The notes beneath the pieces were generated by a model. It did not search any database and was not told the origin of the DNA. It was given only the letters and a program-made list of their open reading frames with translations. The position numbers and the translations under genes are program-made. Shown here one piece after another: positions 55,057 to 64,000 of a stretch of DNA of 64,000 bases. Position 1 is the first letter of the stretch; each line of letters starts with the position of its first letter. The DNA lies in NCBI GenBank assembly GCA_045837725.1, contig JBEWZL010000220.1:227187-291186 (forward strand), read 5' to 3'. Source of the stretch: Vermamoeba vermiformis. Taxonomy: Eukaryota; Tubulinea; Echinamoebida.

Positions 55057-58000
55057 TTACGAAATTTCCATAGTATCATTTAAGAAAGGGTGTTTAAGGC
55101 ATTCGTCAGCGCTTATGCGTCGATCTGGATCCCATCGTAACATCCGTTGAAGAAGATCCACTACATGATACATATTAGCGACCATTATATAAATATATAT
55201 ATATATCTGCTACTAACATCCTTCCTCTGTGGCTAATCCACTCAACTCTCCTTGTTTAACTTTCGTAATTAACAATTCGCGTGTCGCCTTTGATCGGATC
55301 CGAATGCCGTACATCTACCACAATGTTATTAGCCTATAATATTACTATATATCCATACCTTCTCGGCACAGACAAGACCAGCAGAGAAAACGTCCATTTT
55401 GTTCGTTTGAGGGTTATTGTAAATTCTTTCTGGTGCAAAATAGACTGCTGTGCCACCGTGAAAATAACGGCAAGTGCAGCCCTCTGGAACTTCCACAGTA
55501 AACTATGATATTGAAATGTAAATATACTACAACATAATGCAAGTCTTTTACTTACACCAAAATCGATCAGTTTGATCTCATTTGTTGCAGGGTCTACCAT
55601 AACATTGTTGTGCTTGATGTCACCATGAATAAAGCCTTGAAAGTGCATGTAATCCAATGCCTAATTAGATAATAATGCATGTCAATATTATGATGCACAA
55701 ACTAATGCAAGATGATCATACCTCTAAAAATCCATGCATAAACAGCTTCAACTCATGCAAATCTTTGTAATCAGGAAGGGGTGACAACAATTCAAGCCAT
55801 AATTGCACCTTGCCATTCCATCTGGTGATCTCATCACGTACTCGCTTCACAATTCCTGAGCCTTCAACAGCAAAGTTAGTTTGGAGCTACTTTCAATCAC
55901 AATCATTTGATTTGTACCTGGAAGTCTTCTGATTACTCCTGCTTCATGAAATGCTGTGGATACAGAATCAAATTCTTTGATTGCAATCTCCTTGCCACTG
56001 ACTTCATCAAAGCAACGATACACCCATGTGACACCCTAGGATTATGTAATTAGACACCTTAGTCTGGCTTCACTATTTTAGCAATAATCAGTATTACCAA
56101 GTATATAAGGCCTTCCTTCTGTAGCAGTTGCTCCTTGATCTTTTCATAGTGATTGACATTGTTCTGGTTGTTAGGCAATGTTTGGGCCTGTTTATGATCT
56201 GTTTTAAATCTTTTGTGGTCTGGACCTTCATTGTCATTCTTTCTTTTCTTCAGCTCACTATCTTGATGATATTTTCTCTTTGTGCCCTGTTTGCCCTTTT
56301 CATTTGAGTCTGTCTTGTTCTGTTCCTCTGTCTTCTTTGCTTGCTTTTTCTCATGACGCTTAGCTTTTGTCTGTGCAGTCAAAATCATGGTCACATCCTC
56401 AACAACACTCATCATCTGATCAAGTGTCTTTGGTACCAATTTCAATGTTTGAGAAGTCTGGTACACTGCCAAACGTGCCATCACAACTCCAAATTGGAGC
56501 CAAGTAATGTAGTTCTTTGTCAACTTGAAGTTGGACACACAAAGTGCTTGGTATTTAAATTTCAGATCGTCATTGTTTGTATTCTCAAGCACAAACACTT
56601 GCCAATTGTGTTGTCTGACATAGAAGCCAAGTGTAAAGTGACGAGGTTTCAGGTAGAATTTTTCTTCTAAATCTCTTATCATGGCCATCTCAATCAATAA
56701 TTTAACACTAAGAGAACATTAATGACATTGTTTTTCAAAACATATTCAGTACTTACATGTCAGTTTTGTTGTACTCCTCTCCTTGGCATTCAATGACAAT
56801 GTGTGGCAAAACAGATTCTCCCATGAGTGGAAGCCATGTAGATTTGTTTGATAATAACTGTTGCAATAAATCTGTCATTGGATGTTCTATACGAGCATAC
56901 ACTGTGCTCTCTTTGATGTCAACACACCAATGTGATGCTGCCAAATCAGGCTTAACTGAACAAGCTGTGTCAAATTCAGGATGATGGTAAAGTTTGTGGT
57001 ATTGCCTATAATTATAACGATATTGTTATTTAAAACATTTGTACTGTTGCAAATACTTACGATTCAATGTTGCCAAAAATGTGACAAAATGCTCTCGCCA
57101 TTGAAACAATCTTTGCCTTACTGGCGGTAGAGAAATTTGTCTCCTCAAATATGTATCGCAATGAATTGAAGTACTGCTTCCATCTCGCGTCATTAATGTG
57201 AGTGATGGTCCAATCACCGTCATTCATATTGTACTTGTCTTCCAATTTAATGACTTTTGTGATGTCACTAGGAGGCAAGTGCTCTGTTTGCTCTTCGTGC
57301 ATTGGGATCTTGCTGACATCAAAAACTAGCCAAGGAAACTTTGGAAGAGAATGTTGTGTGGTTGTATTATTAAAAGTCGTATCTGCTTCTATATTGTAAT
57401 GTATTTTTGCCTTGGCTAAGTGAGTCGCATTGAATTTAAAGCTTGAAATGTCAATTATGTCTTTTGTCTCATCCACAACCATCTGAATAAAGCGTATTTA
57501 GTACAACCATAATATATAGTCAAATACAGCCTAATTACCTCTGTAATATAAGTGAATTTTGACGGAGTTGGTTTGTGAGGTTTTTCAAACTGAGGTCGCA
57601 ATTGCGGGACGGTCAAAACATCGGTAGATATCACTAAATAAGTAAGTTAAATATGCAACTAAGCGTGATAAGTTCAAAACGGCACTTACCGTGTTTTTTC
57701 GTTTCAGATTTGCTTTGAGCGCCATTTTCCGTCGTTTTTGCAGTCTTGGAACTAAGTTGCTTGGTAGGCCTCCTCATATTGATACCTGTAATCGGACGAT
57801 TGGCTTTATTCTTCGTCTCGCCAGTTGTTGGTTTTGCTTCGGCTTTTGAGTTCGAACTTGAATCTGCATCAGATTTCGGATCCACTGTTGAAACGAAGAA
57901 AAGTTCTGCTCCGTGTTTTTCGTACGATTTAATATGCTTCAAATTATTATCTGCCAAACATCTTCGCAGGAGCTGGACCAACTCTTTCTTCCGCTTCGGT

Positions 58001-58116
58001 TGTTGAAGTTCAGATCTTTGCTTGCGGTAATAATCTAATATTTGCCGTAATATTGGTACGGTAGTCTTCTTATTATCTACCAGCTCTTTTATGGTTGGTT
58101 GTGGTGCTTCTGACAT
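55057..58116 (-). CDS. SAP-like / nuclease-like / protein kinase composite protein
   Basis: ATG 58116 starts MSEAPQPTIKELVDNKK, then VPILRQILDYYRKQ and KRKKELVQLLRRCL, a SAP-like helix pair (DNA binding). A Ser/Lys-rich linker follows. Exons at 57542-57632, 57057-57482, 56753-56990 and 56059-56700 give a region with LPHIVIECQGEEYNKTD, like the core strand of PD-(D/E)XK nucleases. After a Lys-rich segment comes a protein kinase: FIHGDIKHNNVMV (catalytic loop), IKLIDFGV (metal-binding Asp), GTAVYFAPERIYNNP, MDVFSAGLVCAE, and RMLRWDPDRRISADECLKHP, ending at 55057. The combination is reminiscent of fungal FunK1 and of nuclease-kinase proteins in the Crinkler-effector world, where it links DNA attack or sensing to signalling. 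That likeness is by memory of architecture only. Confidence 0.65.
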
Positions 58117-59475
58117 TTTAAAATCAATTGTTCTGACGAATCCAGTTTTTTGCATTTTGCGCGGGAATTTAAACGTTGGATCAACGAGAGATCTCTCGTT
58201 CCAGTTGATAGCATAACGATTCAATATATCATTATAGCGTCCAATTAAATGACTTTTGAGTGATAACAGCTGCTCCATATTCGCCGTATTTCTCTTGCGG
58301 ATCCAATGCTGTTTTGACGCATCCGACAAAGCGAACAAAGAGCCGCCTATCCAAGTGACATATAGTCTATCATATTTAGCTGTAATATTAATCCTTGGTG
58401 CTGCGTATCCGTGTCGTTTGGTTAACTGGATCAGATCTAGCGTTAATCTCTCGCTAAAATTTGGTAATAATGAACATCCGCCAGATAACACTAAATTCGA
58501 CCAATATGTATCCCTATATTGTTGTTCTATATGAGCTATAGCATGGCATATTGTCTCAACTAGTCCGCTACTTTCTAATTTTTGATCAAAAATTATTTCT
58601 GGCGCTCGAAATCTTTCGCTATCTAAATAAGGTTATTGTTAATACAGTACTCATTATAATCATATATATAACTATGCGTACTTATAGTCACTAAGCGTCC
58701 TTCGTTCGCGTTGTATTGCTGATCGAGCTCGTTGGTACTGTACGATTTTTTAGTGTCGCTTTGAAAGTCCAATGTGACGTAACACAATTGTTCTTATATC
58801 TCGCACAATCTCCCGCTCAAAAACTGAAAGGAACGATATCTATGGCACTTCATGTTAGTCCGTGAAAAATATTGAATTGGTCAATTAAAAATTTAGCAAT
58901 GGCTTATAAAGTATAACAATAGTATACTATAGCATATACGCGAAAAATCTTTTCATGAATTTTTGTCTGTGAAAAAAATACTGACCCTTTCTCCACGAGT
59001 ATTTTCTGCAGATATTCCGTTACATCACGCCCTCCGACAGCATATGAAGACGATGCATATTGTACTAGTCTGCCATCAGTGACGATAGATATTGATGTTG
59101 AGCTGTCACCTGTAAATATAACGGTCAAAAAGTGGTTCAAAACTTGAGTGGATCCGCTACTTCACAACATTACTCGTACGTTATATACAATCATATGATA
59201 GTAATAATAATGTAATATATCGTACCCGAGTCTATGACCATTCCTGCATTCTTTCCCGCGTGACAAAGTGCGAGCACAGCTGGCTCCGCTACGAGCAATG
59301 ACGGCACGCAGAAAGTTTCCAGCATGATCTCCGTTGTCTTCAAAAACGTTTTGTTCTCGTTATGCGCGTATGGGGCAATTAATACGGGATATTCTACCGG
59401 TGCTACTTTCAACACTTCGTAAAAAGTGTGGTGCCAGATGTGAGCTCGATGTCCGCCAAACTCTTTATTCGCTCT
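58117..59475 (-). pseudogene. Degenerate actin-related gene
   Basis: Actin-fold segments appear in order on the minus strand: IWHHTFYEVLKVAP and SLLVAEPAVLALCHAGK (59.2-59.5 kb), YAVGGRDVTEYLQKIL (59.0 kb), FEREIVRDI then EQLCYVTLDF (58.8 kb), SERFRAPE-like residues (58.6 kb), and LSGGCSLLPNFSERL and WIGGSLFALSD (58.3-58.5 kb). The first ~80 residues of the actin fold are missing: the match starts right after an acceptor that follows the 14-3-3 stop. The frame shifts near 58,791-58,798, and the exon at 59.0 kb does not join in phase. So it looks like a relic of a host actin-related gene, unless several assembly errors coincide. The last frame runs open into the start of the kinase gene. Confidence 0.6.
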
Positions 59476-59489
59476 GTTTCAAATAATTC

Positions 59490-60269
59490 CTATTCTTCAT
59501 ATGTGCGTAGTGGTCTGTGTCCAGTTTTCGGATCAAATTCATCGCTCGTCCATAAAGTAACATTGTCTCGCATCAGGCCCAACAACAAAGTGACGTCGCG
59601 ATAGTCGTCCTCATTTAATGAATCTATTCTATTCACCGCTGCGTGGAATAATTCGCTGGCTATTGTTACAGCTCGCAAAGGATCGTTGAGTCGTTCATAA
59701 ATAAAAGTTGAATATTCTAAAACGAATCCAAGTTTCACGCGATCCAAGTCGTCTAATTGCGTAATATATTCCATGCCTGCTTCATATGCAATTTTTGCTT
59801 GATTAATTGCGTTAATTCGGTGTTCGTCTCGCTTCAAATCCTGAATCTCCTCCCAATACTGGCCTTTTAATCTATAGAACGAAACTATTTCAGCAATAGT
59901 TCGGGTCTTTGGCAGTACATCGTTGTCTATAATATTAATAGCCTCTAATATAATTTTTTCGTGCTCGTCTATCAATTTTTGTAAATAGATCCGACACAAT
60001 TCCCACTGCCGATCCTTTGCTTTGGCAGCTAACCTAATCTCTTGACTACTTGTCTCTCTATAAGCAACTCTAAAGCGTCTAAAGTGCATCGACATCGCTA
60101 TTGCAAACAGTCTACGCTCTTCGCTTGTAAACTCTCCATCCATTTTAGCAAGTTTTTTAATTCCTTGCCACATATCATCGAGCAGATCTGCTTGTTCAGC
60201 TAGGTTAATATTAAATACTATTTCTTCACGGATATTTATATTATTGGCTTCCATGGTCTTGTGTTGCAA
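59490..60269 (-). CDS. Divergent 14-3-3 protein
   Basis: A single-exon frame of 259 codons, near the family's usual length, matches 14-3-3 along its whole span: NLAEQADLLDDMWQGIKKLA, EERRLFAIAMSM, MEYITQL-type helices, VKLGFVLEYSTFIYERLNDP, and LLGLMRDNVTLWTSDEFD at the end. The amphipathic groove is changed: where animal proteins have GDYYRYLAE, with the Arg and Tyr that hold phosphate, this one has GQYWEEIQD, and the groove Lys in the third helix (AYKNVIGARR) is replaced in AMSMHFRRFR. So it may not bind phosphoserine in the usual way. The fold, dimer helices and length are kept, which argues for a functional protein. Confidence 0.9.
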   Translation of the reverse strand: MQHKTMEANNINIREEIVFNINLAEQADLLDDMWQGIKKLAKMDGEFTSEERRLFAIAMSMHFRRFRVAYRETSSQEIRLAAKAKDRQWELCRIYLQKLIDEHEKIILEAINIIDNDVLPKTRTIAEIVSFYRLKGQYWEEIQDLKRDEHRINAINQAKIAYEAGMEYITQLDDLDRVKLGFVLEYSTFIYERLNDPLRAVTIASELFHAAVNRIDSLNEDDYRDVTLLLGLMRDNVTLWTSDEFDPKTGHRPLRTYEE

Positions 60270-60360
60270 CGGTCAGATCAAAATAAATCTTTTTTTATTT
60301 TTCCGACTCATTACCACGACTCTAACAGGTCGAATTGGCGTTATTATTACATATTTATCA

Positions 60361-61574
60361 TGGAGTGCCATTTGGACTTGCCGTCAGAGATATGGACTTC
60401 GATTTTGGAATTTTTGGATGTCAAATCTGTCGCCGTATTCATTCCTCAAGTCAACAAATTATTTAATCACTTAAGTCTCGATGAAAGACTATGGAGGATT
60501 AAATGCGTGGCGAAACGATTAGATTTTAAGATAAAAAAAGCGGATGAAACATTTAAACAATTTTGCTTGGCCTGTAAGTCTTGTTATTTCACATTCTAAT
60601 AGAATTAAATATTAATATTATACAATAAATCACTTAAGCAGGGTTGCATCAATGGCACCAAAAGACATCCAATTAATCTTTTTATTCCAGCCGATCCACC
60701 TCAGTTATTTCCTTTTCTTGGAATGGAAATAGGACATATAGCCACGGTCGAAGCTGTAGAGAACAATAATCACAAGAAAGGGGTTTCCAGCGTAACTTTT
60801 CTTTTCGAACCAAATCTGCTTTTACGTCGGATTAGTTTTTATCCAGGCCTTATAAAAGATATCACAACAACGTAGGTCCATATTAAAATACTTACCTTAT
60901 TGCTGCACTCGATTTTTCGTCAAATTAAAATGAAAATGAAAATTCAGTACGCGTATTGAATTCGATCTTTAATTAACGTTTATATCCTTAGAGAGAAGCT
61001 CTTCAAGGCGTTTAACAATTTTGAGCGGTCGTGGTACGACTTGTTGATATTTCTGCGCCGAAAATTTGGAAATTACAAGATGGCACCCTTGCCCAAATAT
61101 CAGCCCATACGATTCTCCACTTTTTTTACAGCTGGCGTGCATACCATCGCGATGTATAAGGATGTTTATTATAGGATTGGTATTTCATTCAAAAGCGCTG
61201 GAAGTAAGTTCATTTTTCCGAAAATTCTGGATTTAGATCCGTACCAAACAAAGAAATACTTTCTTTAATAACATAAATAATTAACTATATGCTATTTTCA
61301 CTATAGTATCATAAAATAGGCGCAATAATTACATTTAAAGTGCTGGATCGTGCTTTTAGTTTCGGAAATATCTTCAAACCAAGCAAATAATATTAATAAA
61401 AATTATTATTTCTTAGAAAATGAGCTGAGCACATGCACCACAAGTCTTGTGACCATTGAAAGTCCCAGCGATAACGCGACAGCACTGACCTGGGCCGAGC
61501 AGTATCACAACCGAACTTTAGAACCAGATAACTATGCCATTCCTGACGATGTGTTGTTGGCTTATAAAGATTAG
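60361..61574 (+). CDS. F-box protein (exon structure partly unresolved)
   Basis: The first exon (60361-60571) encodes LDLPSEIWTSILEFLDVKSV and NHLSLDERLWRIKC, a clear F-box. Later open segments are at about 60645-60870 (RHPINLFIPADPPQLF, SSVTFLFEPNLLLRRI), 60995-61203 (KLFKAFNNFERSWYDLL, FSTFFTAGVHTIAMYKDVYY) and 61350-61574 (a Thr/Asn-rich end, PDDVLLAYKD). Splice signals are present, but the first junction does not keep frame with either obvious acceptor, and the end is uncertain: the protein may stop near 61210. F-box proteins recruit substrates to SCF ubiquitin ligases; the substrate region is unrecognised. Confidence 0.6.
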
Positions 61575-61855
61575 TCGAATATGGCAATATATAGCGATAT
61601 TAATGGAGCTGCTGGGAGAATTAGGCGTTGAGATTAAAAATGTGACACGTGTCAAACCTTGTTTTCATAGCGAGTACGGTGATTTAAGTCTATAAATGTA
61701 TTATTAATAGGCAGCTTATAATTATAAAAATTAGGGTTATTCCGTATTAATTGTGCGATCAATCCTTTTCATCTTAGCCACAATTTTTTTTGACTCAAAA
61801 CGTGATTTTGAACAGCCAACGCATTTTTTATTATTTATTTATTTATATATGAGCC

Positions 61856-64000
61856 ATGGCCAACGGCTGCTTACTGTGTTGCTATGACACAACATTAGTC
61901 GTAGCAGTCTTTTGTTGGATGGTGGCTGTTGGCGCGTTTGTGGCCGGAGTATCAGCTTATGCCTTCTATCAAGTGATAATAGGGTTTTGGATATTTATGG
62001 GCATATCATTGGCTCTATCTGTCGCAGGATATGTAATGTCGAGAAGAAGGCTCAGATGGCGCGACAATTCAAAACGGTCAAAAGGATGGAGTAAGGCAAT
62101 TAATTGCTTAATAATTTGCACCCCAATTTATGCTATTTTTTTATATGAATAATGAAGCCGAATAATAACGTAATAAAAGAAAAATGTGTTGCGAATCTGC
62201 AGAATAGTAATTTTAATTTTCTAATTATTATAGGATCGATTACCGAGCCACCAGTAGTGCAGTATATTTATGTAGTATTAACTGGCACTGTATTGCTCGT
62301 TTTTTTCGGCTCCATTATTTGGATCACGCAATCTGAATACCGGCCCTTGCTTGATGTCAAGTTTTTAAGCCGTGGACAATTAAGCCATAATTCTGCTACA
62401 TTTTTAATAAGAGATTCTGCTCGTACTTCGGTCGTAAGTCCATTTTGAATCAAATCTTTTTTTATGTTTGCGCGGCCTAAGATCTGCTTTCAAATTACGG
62501 CATTTATTGATATTAGTATAATATAGATCATGCACTATCGTACCGTTGGCTCGCAACAATGGCAAGAAACAAATGAATTCGATTTAACTGAAGCCAGAGA
62601 TTTTTTAGCGGGCATTACGCTTCAAAATTTAACGCCAGCAACAGATTATGAATTCCAAATTATATATGATAATGGCGAGTATACTAGTGATATACAGTCG
62701 TTTAGAACGAGGCCTATTCCGAGTCCTAACAGCACGTACGCGTTCAAGTTCGGATTTGGATCTTGCATCTACAAACAGACCGATCCTTTTTATAAGTAAG
62801 TCCTATATTTAAGTTTACAATATTAATATTTAGCTTATACACTTATTCGTTTATTATTTTAACGAGATTTAAAATAAAAAATTAACGGATGCAGGATCTA
62901 CAAATATAAAATTAACTTATTTTATCGCTAGTATTAAAGCTATGGCAGAAGAAAATCAAGACTTCAATTTATTTCTCGGAGATTTCATTTACATTGACCA
63001 CCCGTTCCCTCTAAACGCAAAAACATCGTTTTATCATTATCGCTACAGATCCGTACACAGCGACGAATATATCAGCCAATTATTGTCTTATCCGAGCTAT
63101 TATATGCGTAAGTAATACACATATATTATTATGAATTTATCTAATCGATTTTTTTTCAGTGGACGATCATGAAATTGAAAATGATTGGGATAAAGGCACT
63201 TCCGTAAGATTTTTATCAAATTTATTATAATTCGATAATAAAATTGATAAATTTCATTTGCAGGGCAAATATTTCGACGCCATAGCGGCCTGGAAAGATT
63301 ATTGTGGCGTTAACAACCCGAAATTTAACGCCACGGCTCCCGAGAGTAAGACTTGCCTAATTAGGAAATATTCGCTGATTTCCATTTTTAGATGTAGCGC
63401 ATTATTATAGCTTTGATATTGGCTGCGCTTCATTTTTTATCGTTGACACGCGAACTTTCAGATCTCCAAATCGAGAGGTAAATATCGCTTAATTAATTAT
63501 ATGTCCTATTATATAGATCATATACTAATAGTTTATTCATATAATAGCCCAATGATAGCGAAACTAAGACTATGTTGGGTGCAGATCAGTTACAAGATCT
63601 GTTCGCGTGGCTACTCAGTCATAATTCTTCGCAAATTAAGGTATAATAATTATAATTATATTAATATAACCTAATAGATATTAATAATCAGCAAACTGAT
63701 ACTAAAAATACCATAATTTAAATTTAAATTTAAATTTTTTTTAGTTCATCGGCACGTCAGTCCCGTTCACTGAATTGACGGTCGGATCAGATGTTTGGTC
63801 CGGTCGCACAGTCGAGCGTCAAAAGATACTCGATTTCATCGTGCAGCACCACATCAACGGCATTGTGTTTTTGAGTGGTGACAGTCATTGGGCTGGGGCG
63901 TATAAATTGCGCAAAGGCAAGTCAAGCCAATATATTTTCCTTAAAAATAACACGTACTGCTAGTAATAATACTATCTTGATTGCAAACTGCCTTTTTTTT
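61856..64000 (+). CDS. PhoD-like phosphatase with N-terminal membrane segments (3' end outside window)
   Basis: Exons include 61856-62090, a second from about 62233 to 62433, 62527-62795, then a series to the right edge. The first two exons encode about four hydrophobic segments. A fibronectin-like beta domain follows (HYRTVGSQQWQE, LTPATDYEFQIIYDNG). The catalytic domain has FGFGSCIYKQTDPFY, NLFLGDFIYIDHPFP, VDDHEIENDWDKG, SFFIVDTRTFRSPNRE and IVFLSGDSHWAGAY. These are the metal-binding motifs of PhoD-type alkaline phosphatases, which hydrolyse phosphate mono- or diesters, typically outside the cell. The C-terminal part lies beyond base 64000. Confidence 0.88.

Noticed and set aside
55180-55215. 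TA-repeat microsatellite
   Set aside because: It is a short simple repeat in an intron of the kinase gene with no sign of function.
59475-59490. Fusion of 14-3-3 with the actin-like segment
   Set aside because: The 14-3-3 frame stops cleanly and has no donor between its last helix and the stop.

Overview
This window is nuclear DNA from an intron-rich eukaryote, most likely a free-living protist. Protein-coding genes are dense on both strands and are cut by many short AT-rich introns (mostly 45-150 bases, donors GTAAGT or GTACGT, acceptors YAG). Coding DNA is moderately AT-rich. The gene set (class I-like PI3-kinase, RapGAP, GBA2-type glucosylceramidase, MATE carrier, 14-3-3, lysyl oxidase with bacterial-looking cysteine repeats) would suit an amoebozoan or a unicellular relative of animals. 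That placement is inference; nothing here fixes the species. I saw no rRNA, tRNA or CRISPR array, and no retroviral, LTR or Polinton-type element.

Layout. 1-6.8 kb: the 3' part of a TMEM185-like membrane protein, SAP18, a tiny minus-strand gene, and a secreted lysyl oxidase. 6.9-10.5 kb: two minus-strand leucine-rich-repeat (LRR) genes. 10.7-15.8 kb: one gene that joins a PH domain, a peroxiredoxin-like domain and a RapGAP domain. 16.2-18.7 kb: MATE transporter. 18.9-23.3 kb: GBA2. 23.8-27.3 kb: two more LRR genes, now on the plus strand, so four paralogues lie either side of the central block and point away from it. 27.4-36.2 kb: a very large minus-strand gene that reads RCC1 propeller, DH/PH-like module, PI3-kinase. 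36.7-37.8 kb: aquaporin. 38.2-41.5 kb: glutamate-cysteine ligase. 41.7-47.8 kb: a tail-to-tail inverted pair of membrane-anchored polysaccharide pyruvyl transferases with two small genes between them.

48.3-50.2 kb: a nucleotidyltransferase-like gene with a SOCS-like box. 50.8-53.7 kb: an apparently coding-intact piggyBac-type DNA transposase whose reading frame continues upstream into a ubiquitin-specific protease, followed by a 150-base tandem repeat. 54.4 kb: a small membrane protein. 55.1-58.1 kb: a SAP-like/nuclease-like/protein-kinase gene. 58.1-59.5 kb: a degenerate actin-related gene. 59.5-60.3 kb: a divergent 14-3-3. 60.4-61.6 kb: an F-box gene. 61.9 kb to the right edge: a PhoD-like phosphatase that runs out of the window.

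The strongest candidates for something new are the protease-transposase fusion, the two unusual signalling fusions (PH-peroxiredoxin-RapGAP and RCC1-DH-PH-PI3K), and a recurring Elongin-C-type box in several unrelated genes. The hexamer RGATCY also looks strongly enriched in host DNA and scarce in the transposon. Exon boundaries below were placed by eye from splice signals and frame, so single junctions may be wrong by a few bases.
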